Shown piece after piece: positions 1 through 6,134 of a DNA stretch of 8,613 bases. Position 1 is the first letter of the stretch. Each line of letters starts with the position of its first letter. This DNA comes from Xanthobacteraceae bacterium. Its GTDB lineage: Bacteria > Pseudomonadota > Alphaproteobacteria > Rhizobiales > Xanthobacteraceae. Position numbers and translations under genes: made by a program. Under the pieces are notes generated by a model. It searched no databases, was not told where the DNA came from, and was given only the letters and a program-made list of their open reading frames with translations. The DNA is taken from contig JASHRY010000156.1 in the NCBI GenBank assembly GCA_030037105.1, positions 1 through 8,613 on the forward strand, given 5' to 3'.

Positions 1-1
1 C

Positions 2-2038
2 GGCACCGGCGGTCTTTTTCTCATGCTGGCGCTCGCCATTCCCGCCTTCCGCCAGACTTCCGACCAGGACTGGCTGAAGAAATCCGAACTCGCGGTCACC
101 TTCCTCGACCGCTACGGCAACGAGATCGGCAGTCGCGGCATCAAGCACAACGACTCGGTGCCGCTCGAGGAGATGCCCGACCACCTCATCAAGGCGGTGC
201 TGGCGACCGAGGACCGGCGCTTCTACGACCATTTCGGCATCGACCTCTACGGCACCTTCCGCGCGCTGATGACCAACGCCAAGGCCGGCAGCGTGGTGCA
301 GGGCGGCTCAACCATCACCCAGCAGCTTGCCAAGAACCTTTTCCTGAACAACGAGCGCACCCTCGAGCGCAAGATCAATGAGGCTTTCCTCGCCATCTGG
401 CTGGAGAGTCGGCTCTCGAAGAACGAGATCCTCAAACTCTACCTCGATCGCGCCTATCTCGGCGGCGGCGCTTTCGGTGTTGACGCCGCGGCGCAGTACT
501 ATTTCGGCAAATCGGTGCGCGACGTGACGCTCGCCGAGGCGGCGATGCTGGCCGGGCTGTTCAAGGCGCCGACCAAGTACTCGCCGCTCGTCAACCTGCC
601 GGCCGCGCGCGCGCGCGCCAACGTCGTGCTCGACAATCTGGTCGACAACGGCTTCATGACCGAGGGTCAGGTCTATGGCGCCCGCCGCAATCCCGCCACT
701 CCCATCGACCGCCGCGAGGAAGATGCGCCGAACTATTACCTCGACTGGGCGTTCGACGACGTGCGCAAACTGGTCGATACGTTCCCGAAATCAGTGAACG
801 AGCGCTTCTTCGTGGTGCGCACCGCGCTCGACCCGAACCTGCAGCATTATGCCGAGCGTATGATCGAATCGGCATTGCGCGAGTACGGCCACGACTACGG
901 CGCAAGCCAAGCGGCGGTGGTGATCGCCGATCTCGACGGCGCGGTGCGCGCGATGGTCGGCGGCCGCGACTACGGCGAGAGCCAGTTCAACCGCGCGGTC
1001 GATGCGCTGCGCCAGCCCGGATCCTCGTTCAAGCCCTATGTCTATGCGACTGCGCTGGCGAACGGATTCAAGCCGAACTCGGTGGTCGTCGATTCGCCGG
1101 TGTGCATCGGCAATTGGTGCCCGCACAATTATTCCGGCGGCTATGCCGGGCCGGTGACGCTGACGCAGGCGATCACCCATTCGATCAACATCATTCCGGT
1201 AAAACTCTCGATCGCGCTCGGCGACGGCAATGCCAAGATCGGCCGGGCCAAGATCATTCAGACCGCGCGCAATATGGGCATTGTGACGCCGCTGCCCGAT
1301 ACGCCCTCCTTGCCGATCGGGGCCGACGCGGTGACGGTGCTTGAACACGCCGTCGCCTACGCCACCTTCCCCAATCTCGGCAAAGCCGTCACCCCGCACG
1401 CCGTGCTCGAAGTGCGCACCGGCACCGGCGAGTTGGTGTGGCGCTTCGACCGCGACGGCCCCCGGCCGCGGCAGGTGATCTCGCCGCAAGTCGCCCTCGA
1501 TATGGTGGCGATGATGAACTCGGTGGTCGAAAACGGCACCGGACGGCGCGCCCGGCTCGACGGCATCCCAACGGCGGGCAAAACCGGCACCACCAACGCT
1601 TGGCGCGACGCCTGGTTCGTCGGCTACACCGGAAATTTCGTCGGCGCGGTGTGGATGGGCAATGATGATTATACGCCGACCAAACGCATGACCGGCGGCA
1701 CGCTGCCGGCGACCGTCTGGCACGACATCATGGCCTATGCGCATCAGGGCGTCGAATTGCGGCCGCTGCCCGGCCTGCCTCCTCCGCAGCATGCGCCGAC
1801 CGTGGCCGACGCCGCGCTCAAGGGCGGCGAACCGCCGCCGCGGCAAATCCTGCTCACGCGCAAGGGAACCGAGGCACTCGTGCGTGTCGAGCATCTGCTC
1901 GACGACGCCAGCCATGCGCTTGCGGCGCAGACCGCGCCCGCCGCAACGCTGGGCGCGCTCGACGGCCGCCAAGGCCGCGCAGACACCTTCGCCGCGGCCA
2001 CAGACCAACAGCCTCCCGGGATTCCACACGGCGACTGA
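2..2038 (+). CDS. Class A penicillin-binding protein (bifunctional transglycosylase/transpeptidase), 5' partial
   Basis: Polymerises lipid II into glycan strands and cross-links the stem peptides, acting from the inner membrane into the periplasm. The frame is open to the window edge; the residues before the first ATG (23) read GTGGLFL and continue a hydrophobic segment, so the true start and most of the membrane anchor probably lie upstream. Numbered from ATG 23: glycosyltransferase family 51 domain about 45-220, with EDRRF (catalytic Glu63), QGGSTITQQ (93-101) and RKxxE (116-120). The transpeptidase domain follows, with SxxK at 334-337 (catalytic Ser334), SIN at 387-389 and KTGTT at 520-524. 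All catalytic motifs are intact. Only about 110 residues separate the two domains, less than in E. coli PBP1a, so a large OB-type insert is unlikely. The C-terminal 80 or so residues are Pro/Ala-rich and low complexity. The family is certain; which paralogue is not. Confidence 0.96.
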   Translation, partial: GTGGLFLMLALAIPAFRQTSDQDWLKKSELAVTFLDRYGNEIGSRGIKHNDSVPLEEMPDHLIKAVLATEDRRFYDHFGIDLYGTFRALMTNAKAGSVVQGGSTITQQLAKNLFLNNERTLERKINEAFLAIWLESRLSKNEILKLYLDRAYLGGGAFGVDAAAQYYFGKSVRDVTLAEAAMLAGLFKAPTKYSPLVNLPAARARANVVLDNLVDNGFMTEGQVYGARRNPATPIDRREEDAPNYYLDWAFDDVRKLVDTFPKSVNERFFVVRTALDPNLQHYAERMIESALREYGHDYGASQAAVVIADLDGAVRAMVGGRDYGESQFNRAVDALRQPGSSFKPYVYATALANGFKPNSVVVDSPVCIGNWCPHNYSGGYAGPVTLTQAITHSINIIPVKLSIALGDGNAKIGRAKIIQTARNMGIVTPLPDTPSLPIGADAVTVLEHAVAYATFPNLGKAVTPHAVLEVRTGTGELVWRFDRDGPRPRQVISPQVALDMVAMMNSVVENGTGRRARLDGIPTAGKTGTTNAWRDAWFVGYTGNFVGAVWMGNDDYTPTKRMTGGTLPATVWHDIMAYAHQGVELRPLPGLPPPQHAPTVADAALKGGEPPPRQILLTRKGTEALVRVEHLLDDASHALAAQTAPAATLGALDGRQGRADTFAAATDQQPPGIPHGD

Positions 2039-2131
2039 ATGCGGCTGAGTCCCCGGGAATCATTGAAGCATGCTGCCGGCAATTGGATTTGACTTTCTCC
2101 TCCTGTTCCACTTTCAGGGGAAGACAAAGAG

Positions 2132-2218
2132 ATGGCTCGTTATTTCTCCCTCCCGCTGAAAAAGAGTTGGAGCGGGGATCCGACGCCCAACGAACGCAGC
2201 TTTGACTTAATGGCTTGA
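2132..2218 (+). CDS. Candidate 28-codon leader ORF upstream of the DUF1214 gene
   Basis: A short ORF (starts MARYFSLPLKK, ends SFDLMA) opens at ATG 2132. A Shine-Dalgarno-like AGGGGAA lies at 2116-2122, about 10 nt upstream. Its TGA stop (2216-2218) overlaps the TTG that is the first possible start of the DUF1214 frame (2215-2217). Neither TTG 2215 nor GTG 2230 has a recognisable ribosome binding site of its own, so translation of this ORF could deliver ribosomes to the next gene. I recognise no homologue. It may be chance: the ORF is short and the spacer 2039-2214 is only moderately GC-rich. A TTGACT at 2089-2094 could be a -35 element, but no good -10 follows. I see no clear terminator for the PBP gene in 2039-2131. 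Confidence 0.35.
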   Translation: MARYFSLPLKKSWSGDPTPNERSFDLMA

Positions 2219-2808
2219 TCGGGTCGAACGTGCGCCTGTTCCTCGGTTCCTGTTTCACGTTGATCCTTGCCGCCACCATCGGGCTCGGCGCGACATGGTT
2301 GACGCTCACGCGCGGCGTCGCTTTCGGCGCGCTGACGATCGGCGCCTGGACCGCATGGCCGAAAAGCGGCTCGGTCGACATCGATCCCTACGCCCGCGCC
2401 ACCATCGCACGCACCGGCGAACTGCCGATCGGATTGGGTGACGGCGTCGCGTTCTATGCCCGCACCGACGACCAGGGAAACATGCTCGACGGCCGCTGCG
2501 GCTTCACTATCAGCGGCATGACGCCGGTGGCGCGCTATTGGACGCTCACGCTCTACGACCCCGAGGGCCGGTTGGTCGCCAACTCGATCGACCGCCACGG
2601 CTTCACCAGCGCCGAAATCGTGCGCGACGCCGACGGCCGCTTCACCATCAATGTCGCACCGCGCGCGCGGCCGGGAAATTGGCTGCCGACCGGCGGGATT
2701 GAACAATTCGTCCTGGTGTGGCGCCTTTGCGATACGCCGATCGGCGTGGCCACGAGGACCACGAAGGAGGGACCGATGCCGGCAATCGTGCGCAAGGGCT
2801 GCCCATGA
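2215..2808 (+). CDS. DUF1214 domain protein, membrane-anchored
   Basis: Protein of 197 aa (192 if it starts at GTG 2230). An N-terminal hydrophobic segment at about 8-31 looks like an uncleaved signal anchor. The rest would be exported and matches the DUF1214 family by pattern: GAWTAWP (43-49), DPYARA (57-62), a predicted beta-rich core, and the characteristic NWLP near the C-terminus (155-158). The molecular function of DUF1214 is unknown to me; it usually pairs with DUF1254, often in one polypeptide. Here the two are separate genes overlapping by 4 nt (ATGA), which implies coupled translation and probably a shared task. The start is uncertain. An in-frame TGA at 2203-2205 bounds the ORF upstream, so TTG 2215 is the furthest start; GTG 2230 immediately precedes the hydrophobic segment and is equally plausible. 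Confidence 0.85.
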   Translation: MIGSNVRLFLGSCFTLILAATIGLGATWLTLTRGVAFGALTIGAWTAWPKSGSVDIDPYARATIARTGELPIGLGDGVAFYARTDDQGNMLDGRCGFTISGMTPVARYWTLTLYDPEGRLVANSIDRHGFTSAEIVRDADGRFTINVAPRARPGNWLPTGGIEQFVLVWRLCDTPIGVATRTTKEGPMPAIVRKGCP

Positions 2809-3362
2809 TCGTTCGCGGCATATTATGGATTCTCGCCGCGCTCATGCTCGGCGGTATCGTGCACCTCTCGACCGTGCTGGCAATGCCGCAAGTGGCGAAG
2901 CAGGACGCCTATGCCCGGCTGGCGCCGCTTGCCCCGGTCAACACCGTGGCGTTGCTTGCGGCGCCGACCCCGCAGGCGACGATCATGCCGTTCATGGACC
3001 CGGCCTTTGCCGTCGCGGTTTGCCGGTACGATATTTCGAGCCGGCCGCTCAAGCTCAACGTGCCGGTGAGCCAAGCCTACACATCGGTCACCTTCTACAC
3101 GCGCACCAGCGTCGCCTATTACGCTATCAACGACCGTGCCGCCGGCCGGCGCGCGATCGAGCTTGATCTGATGACCGCCGCGCAGCACGCCCAAGTGCCC
3201 GAGGAGGAGGACGTCACCGCCGCCGACCGGTTGATCATCGAATCGCCGACCAATACCGGGCTCATCGTATTGCGCGCACTGGCGCCCGAGCCCGGGCTTA
3301 TGGCCATGGCGCGGCGTGCGCTTGCCGGCGCGCAGTGCCGCCCCGGAGACGTGCAGCAATAG
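2805..3362 (+). CDS. DUF1254 domain protein, membrane-anchored
   Basis: Protein of 185 aa starting at ATG 2805, inside the stop codon of the DUF1214 gene (ATGA overlap). AAGGG lies 8 nt upstream as ribosome binding site. The reading frame stays open further upstream, but that part (from 2718) is an out-of-frame shadow of DUF1214, and the hydrophobic anchor begins only at 2805. Residues 2-26 form one membrane segment or signal anchor. The remainder resembles the short DUF1254 proteins of Hyphomicrobiales: an Ala/Pro-rich stretch, then MDPAFAVAVCRYD and a beta-rich region. No catalytic motif is apparent. It is shorter than fused DUF1254-DUF1214 proteins, consistent with a split arrangement. The function is unknown; an exported two-protein unit with DUF1214 is an inference from the overlap and from the family pairing. 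Confidence 0.8.
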   Translation: MIVRGILWILAALMLGGIVHLSTVLAMPQVAKQDAYARLAPLAPVNTVALLAAPTPQATIMPFMDPAFAVAVCRYDISSRPLKLNVPVSQAYTSVTFYTRTSVAYYAINDRAAGRRAIELDLMTAAQHAQVPEEEDVTAADRLIIESPTNTGLIVLRALAPEPGLMAMARRALAGAQCRPGDVQQ

Positions 3363-3392
3363 ATTATTTGATGACGACGTTTCTCTCGCCGC

Positions 3393-3496
3393 GACATCAT
3401 GTCGTTGGTGAGGAAGGTGTCGTGCAGTTGGCCGAAATCGCCGATGCTGGAGCATCCGGGAACCACCGCGAGAGCGCGGACGACCAGAAGCGGCAG
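3393..3496 (-). pseudogene. Probable remnant of a lipoprotein gene (signal peptide and lipobox only)
   Basis: On the minus strand, directly after an in-frame TAG (3499-3497), the frame reads LPLLVVRALAVVPGCSS and then IGDFGQLHDTFLTNDMM. This looks like the hydrophobic core of a lipoprotein signal peptide, a V-P-G-C lipobox with its cysteine codon at 3454-3452, and the start of a mature chain. No start codon precedes the hydrophobic core, and the frame soon runs antisense into the DUF1254 gene without plausible protein character. The upstream break coincides with the edge of the mosaic repeat at 3499-3602, so element insertion or recombination may have removed the start. It rests on pattern alone and could be a chance frame in GC-rich DNA. 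Confidence 0.35.
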
Positions 3497-3498
3497 CT

Positions 3499-3602
3499 AG
3501 AGAGCGTCCGGGAAAAGTGGGAACCGGTTTTCCGTCCGGGCGCGCGACAATACAAAACTTAGAGCGGGGATGACAATGCGAAGATAAGTCATTCCGCTTT
3601 AG
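3499..3602. repeat. Two-palindrome intergenic mosaic repeat (RIME-like)
   Basis: A noncoding element of about 104 bp made of two imperfect palindromes. The first (about 3504-3543) has GGAAAA and TTTTCC arms around GTGGGAACCGG, flanked by CCGG-containing arms. The second (about 3559-3602) pairs TTAGAGCGGGGATGAC with GTCATTCCGCTTTAG, with one bulged G and a 13-nt loop. AGAGCG occurs at the start of both halves. The core GGAAAAGTGGGAACCGGTTT is a sequence I know to recur widely in rhizobial genomes. The length and two-palindrome design agree with the published Rhizobium intergenic mosaic elements. It lies 137 nt past the DUF1254 stop and 47 nt from the convergent small gene, so its hairpins could also end or protect transcripts from either side. 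Confidence 0.7.
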
Positions 3603-3648
3603 GTCCCGCCACGCCGAGGGGTTCGCAGCGACGTCGATGCGGCGGCGT

Positions 3649-3867
3649 TCAGCGGCGCCGCATGCGGCGGCGGCCGCCATTGTCCGCCGGCGGATGAGTG
3701 TGGGGCTCGGCGTCCTTGGCGCGCGGATCGCCATGCCGCTCGATCCTGATGACGGGGAGAATGATCACGGTTGCCGACTCCTCCGGCACGTCGGCGCGGC
3801 CGAAGCGCACAATGCGCCCCTCGTCGGGGAATTTGACAACGGTGCCCATTTTGTCGCGGTCGATCAT
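3649..3867 (-). CDS. Small conserved-looking hypothetical protein (72 aa)
   Basis: I do not recognise a domain. The frame reads MIDRDKMGTVVKFPDEGR and then a short beta-type stretch (SATVIILPVIRIE), ending in a hydrophilic His/Pro/Arg-rich tail with clustered arginines. The ordered first half with a conserved-looking MGTVVKFP suggests a real gene rather than a shadow. I place the start at ATG 3867, where this ordered part begins; an in-frame ATG at 3912 would give 87 aa and has GAGG only 3 nt upstream, so the start is open. No signal peptide or membrane segment is seen; probably a cytoplasmic, basic-tailed protein. It diverges from the DUF2336 gene across a spacer carrying a CtrA-like box, so the two may share control. 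Confidence 0.55.
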   Translation of the reverse strand: MIDRDKMGTVVKFPDEGRIVRFGRADVPEESATVIILPVIRIERHGDPRAKDAEPHTHPPADNGGRRRMRRR

Positions 3868-3925
3868 TGTCCGCTGCCTGGCGGCAACGGATCCCTGCCC
3901 TGATGCGCGCATCGGCCTCGCTCAA

Positions 3926-3971
3926 CTAAGCGACACGCAAGGTTAACGCTCCGCTAACAACATGACCTTAG
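3926..3971. promoter_or_regulatory. Candidate CtrA-type operator between divergent genes
   Basis: The spacer between the small minus-strand gene and the DUF2336 gene is AT-richer than its surroundings. It holds TTAACGCTCCGCTAA at 3943-3957, which is TTAA-N7-CTAA, one base from the TTAA-N7-TTAA consensus of the alphaproteobacterial cell-cycle regulator CtrA. Further half-site-like words flank it: CTAA at 3926-3929 and TTAG at 3968-3971. The box centre is about 63 nt before ATG 4013 and about 83 nt before ATG 3867, a sensible promoter position for either gene. No convincing -10 sequence is seen. The assignment is motif-based only. Confidence 0.45.
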
Positions 3972-4012
3972 GCTGATCGGCCTGGCCGGCTGTTGCAATT
4001 GAGTTGCGCGTC

Positions 4013-5011
4013 ATGGACATACAGAGCCCTTTCGGCTTCGAGGGCTTCACTGATCTCGGCCTGCGGAGCGCGGCCGAAATGCGTCCGATCCTGTTGCGCG
4101 TGCTGACGGACCTTTATGTGCAGCGGCTCAGCCACACGCCCGACGAGGAGCGCCATTACAGCGAACTGGCGCTGCGGCTGCTCGACGTCGTGGATGTGCC
4201 GGCGCGCATCGCGGTGTCGATGCGGCTTGCCCGCCATCTTGCGCCGCCGCTACAGGTCCTGCGGCGGCTCGCCCGCGATCTGCCGGAAGTCGCCGCGCCG
4301 CTGCGGGCGCATCCCTTGCTGCAACCGCATGCTTCGGCCGACGAAACCGCGCCGCTTCCTGCTGCGGCGATCGTTGCCGCAGGCGACGGCCTGGACGCAG
4401 AAAACACCTTCGCCCGCGCCCCGGGCGCGATCGATCGGGCCACCGCCGGCGAACTCAACGAATTATTCTTCGCCGCGGATGCGAACGAGCGGCGCCTCAT
4501 TCTCTTGAGCCTGGACGTTGTCGTCCCCGCTCAGGCCGGAGGTGTCGGCGTTTCGCCTGATCCGTCCGTCGGCCGGCGGCTGGAAGCGGCGGCGCTCTCC
4601 CGCAACCGCGAGGATTTCGCGCACCAGCTCGCGCTCGCGCTGCACATTGCGCGCGAGCAGGCGCGGCGCATCGTGCGCGACGACCTCGGCGAGCCGGTCG
4701 TGGTGGCGGCAAAGGCGCTCGGCCTGACGCGCGACGTGCTGTATCGGATTCTCTTGTTCCTCAATCCCGCAGTCGGCCATTCGGTGGAGCGCGTGCACGG
4801 GCTCGCCACGCTTTACGACGAGATGAGGGCGGCGGCAGCGGCCGACATGGTCGCTATTTGGCAGGCGCTGCCGAGAAACGAACGAGCGAAGGTGAAATAT
4901 CAGCCGCTTGCCAGCGACGGCGAAGCGCACTGGCGCTCGCGCCCGGCGGCAATTGCGGCGCAGCGCAGTCCTGCCGCTCCACGAACCGGCGGGCGTCGCA
5001 ACGCGTCGTGA
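4013..5011 (+). CDS. DUF2336 domain protein
   Basis: A largely alpha-helical protein of 332 aa that fits the DUF2336 family, alphaproteobacterial proteins of unknown function. The N-terminal third has the typical pattern of helical pairs, with hydrophobic repeats through YSELALRLLDVVDVPARIAV and MRLARHLAPPLQVLRRLARD, resembling HEAT-like repeats. A middle segment (about 115-150) is Ala/Pro-rich and looks like a linker. A second helical block (about 190-290) contains FAHQLALALHIAREQARRIV and a region around AAKALGLTRDVLYRILLFLN. The last 30 or so residues are basic and probably disordered. No signal peptide or membrane segment: cytoplasmic. I chose ATG 4013; TTG 4004 is in frame and would add three residues, and neither has a strong ribosome binding site. 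It converges with the DUF1491 gene with 12 nt between stops and no visible terminator. The CtrA-like box upstream hints at cell-cycle control. Confidence 0.85.
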   Translation: MDIQSPFGFEGFTDLGLRSAAEMRPILLRVLTDLYVQRLSHTPDEERHYSELALRLLDVVDVPARIAVSMRLARHLAPPLQVLRRLARDLPEVAAPLRAHPLLQPHASADETAPLPAAAIVAAGDGLDAENTFARAPGAIDRATAGELNELFFAADANERRLILLSLDVVVPAQAGGVGVSPDPSVGRRLEAAALSRNREDFAHQLALALHIAREQARRIVRDDLGEPVVVAAKALGLTRDVLYRILLFLNPAVGHSVERVHGLATLYDEMRAAAAADMVAIWQALPRNERAKVKYQPLASDGEAHWRSRPAAIAAQRSPAAPRTGGRRNAS

Positions 5012-5023
5012 GCGCGCGCCTGC

Positions 5024-5371
5024 TCAACCGGCCACGATGTCCAGGAAATTTCGTCCGGCGCGGTCCTCGACCTCGACGATCCAGACGTCGGGATCGAATT
5101 TCACCTCGCGTGCAAGATAGGTCTCGACCGCCGCATCGAGCGCCGGCTGCGCGGCCAGGCTCGGCGCGAACGCGCGCGCGGTTCCTTGGGCGGCGTCGAA
5201 TGCGCTTTGCGGGGCCGGACCGAACAGGTCCGAGGTGCCATCAAGCCTGCTGATACGGACGAATACGGCGCCGGCCTCCTCGGCGCCGCGCCGGCGCACC
5301 ACGGCAGATACGCCTTCGACCTGACAGCGGCGCAGATAGGCGGCAACCCAAAGCGCGGTCTTGAGGCGCAT
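5024..5371 (-). CDS. DUF1491 family protein
   Basis: Protein of 115 aa, the usual length for DUF1491, a small cytoplasmic alphaproteobacterial family of unknown function. Supporting pattern: an N-terminal WVAAYLRRCQVEG (8-20), then VVRRRGAEEAGAVFVRI (24-40), the LDGTSDLFGPAP segment, and a C-terminal DPDVWIVEVEDRAGRNF. No signal peptide or membrane segment. Start ATG 5371; the ribosome binding site is weak. A short unrelated ORF upstream ends TAA with its last base shared with the ATG (TAATG, 5373-5369), which could give translational coupling but may be chance. It lies 193 nt downstream of the peptidoglycan-binding protein gene on the same strand and may be the last gene of the kinase operon, although the hairpins in the gap could separate it. 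Confidence 0.85.
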   Translation of the reverse strand: MRLKTALWVAAYLRRCQVEGVSAVVRRRGAEEAGAVFVRISRLDGTSDLFGPAPQSAFDAAQGTARAFAPSLAAQPALDAAVETYLAREVKFDPDVWIVEVEDRAGRNFLDIVAG

Positions 5372-5495
5372 TACACGGCTCGCATCGGGACGTCATTCGG
5401 GCTCGCGGCCGAAGGCGCGGGCCTGGAGTTCATAACCACGGAAAGTGAGGTTTGCGAAGTTTCAATGGCCACCAACCGGCCGACCGGCGGCGGCT

Positions 5496-5549
5496 CCGGC
5501 TCCGGGTTCCTCGCCGCGCTTGCTCATCGGCGAGCCGTTTTGGAGCCGG
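5496..5549. other. Nested hairpin in the gap between the peptidoglycan-binding and DUF1491 genes
   Basis: The gap 5372-5564 has no clear gene. It contains two perfect nested inverted repeats: outer arms CCGGCTCC (5496-5503) and GGAGCCGG (5542-5549), inner arms CTCGCCG (5510-5516) and CGGCGAG (5528-5534). In the minus-strand transcript this stem starts 16 nt after the stop of the peptidoglycan-binding gene, with no U-run after it on that strand. It is therefore not a classical terminator, but could be a processing, stability or attenuation structure. On the plus strand the inner stem is followed by CCGTTTT, a weak terminator shape with no plus-strand gene to serve. Minus-strand short frames at 5527-5465 and 5433-5371 are not convincing genes. 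Confidence 0.45.
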
Positions 5550-5564
5550 TCCTCGGAATGACGC

Positions 5565-6134
5565 CTATTCCAGCGGATGCCCGGTCATGGCGGCAAGGTC
5601 ACTCATGAGGCGGTCGGAGAGCCGGCCGGTCACCGGCAATTTGTGCTCGCGCTCGAATTTTTCGATCGCTGCGCTGGTCGGCCGGTCGAGAATGCCGGAA
5701 GGTTTGATCTGGCCGTAACCAAACTCGGACAGCGCCCGCTGCACGGCCGTCACCCGCGCCGGTGTCACGATCAGGGAGCCAATCAGTTGGCCGATCGGAT
5801 CATTGGTCCGCGCCGAGGCCGTTTGCGGTGCATGCGCGAGGGTCGGCGAATGCGTGCCGGCCGTGGCGGCGGCGGCGGGCCTGGATGTCGTGGCGCCGGC
5901 AGTGCCTGCGATCGTCGGCCGCGGCGCAGGGTTGGCGAAGAATGGGGCCCGGGGCGACCCCGATTGCAGGAAAACCGCGTTGACGACGATGACGAGGCTC
6001 GCGACGCCGGCGCCGAGAATTGCGAACGTATCGACCGGGCGACGCGCGGCTTTCGCCCACATCCAAAGTCCGATCGAAGCGGCAAGGCGGCCGGCGCCGG
6101 CGGTCGGCCGGCGAATGTTGCGGCGATCACGCAC
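5565..6134 (-). CDS. Membrane-anchored peptidoglycan-binding domain protein
   Basis: Protein of 189 aa. An arginine-rich N-terminus (MRDRRNIRR) precedes one membrane segment at about 36-56, predicting N-in topology with the rest in the periplasm. Residues 57-115 are a Pro/Ala/Thr-rich linker. Residues 124-182 match a PG_binding_1 domain: VTAVQRALSEFGYG, then SGILDRPTSAAIEKFEREHK, then LPVTGRLSDRLMSDL. No catalytic domain is attached, so it probably tethers to or senses the cell wall. It starts at GTG 6134 inside the kinase gene, whose TGA ends at 6127: an 8-nt overlap typical of translational coupling, with a weak GAAG upstream. The pairing suggests it works with the kinase or at the same envelope site, which is an inference. 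The domain call is firm; the role is not. Confidence 0.88.
   Translation of the reverse strand: MRDRRNIRRPTAGAGRLAASIGLWMWAKAARRPVDTFAILGAGVASLVIVVNAVFLQSGSPRAPFFANPAPRPTIAGTAGATTSRPAAAATAGTHSPTLAHAPQTASARTNDPIGQLIGSLIVTPARVTAVQRALSEFGYGQIKPSGILDRPTSAAIEKFEREHKLPVTGRLSDRLMSDLAAMTGHPLE

Noticed and set aside
791..2029. 412-aa open frame on the minus strand
   Set aside because: It lies wholly antisense to the PBP gene, whose catalytic motifs are intact. Its composition is Arg/Ala/His-rich with no domain pattern, as expected of antisense frames in GC-rich DNA.
2089..2117. TTGACT as a -35 promoter element
   Set aside because: No acceptable -10 hexamer at 16-18 nt spacing, so the promoter is not supported.
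2148..2177. Hairpin CCCGCT / AGCGGG as a terminator for the PBP gene
   Set aside because: Only 6 bp with a 13-nt loop, no T-run, and it lies more than 110 nt past the stop, inside the candidate leader ORF.
3393..3602. CRISPR array or tandem repeat
   Set aside because: The repeated words (AGAGCG, GGAAAA/TTTTCC) form two palindromes, not regularly spaced direct repeats with unique spacers.
2823..3734. 303-aa minus-strand frame across the DUF1254 gene and the repeat
   Set aside because: Arg/His-rich translation with no domain. It crosses both a well-supported opposite-strand gene and a noncoding repeat; only the different-frame lipoprotein-like fragment is worth noting.
5372..5564. tRNA or other RNA gene in the gap
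   Set aside because: The stems are nested around a single loop and do not form a cloverleaf; no anticodon arm or TTCGA-type loop could be placed.
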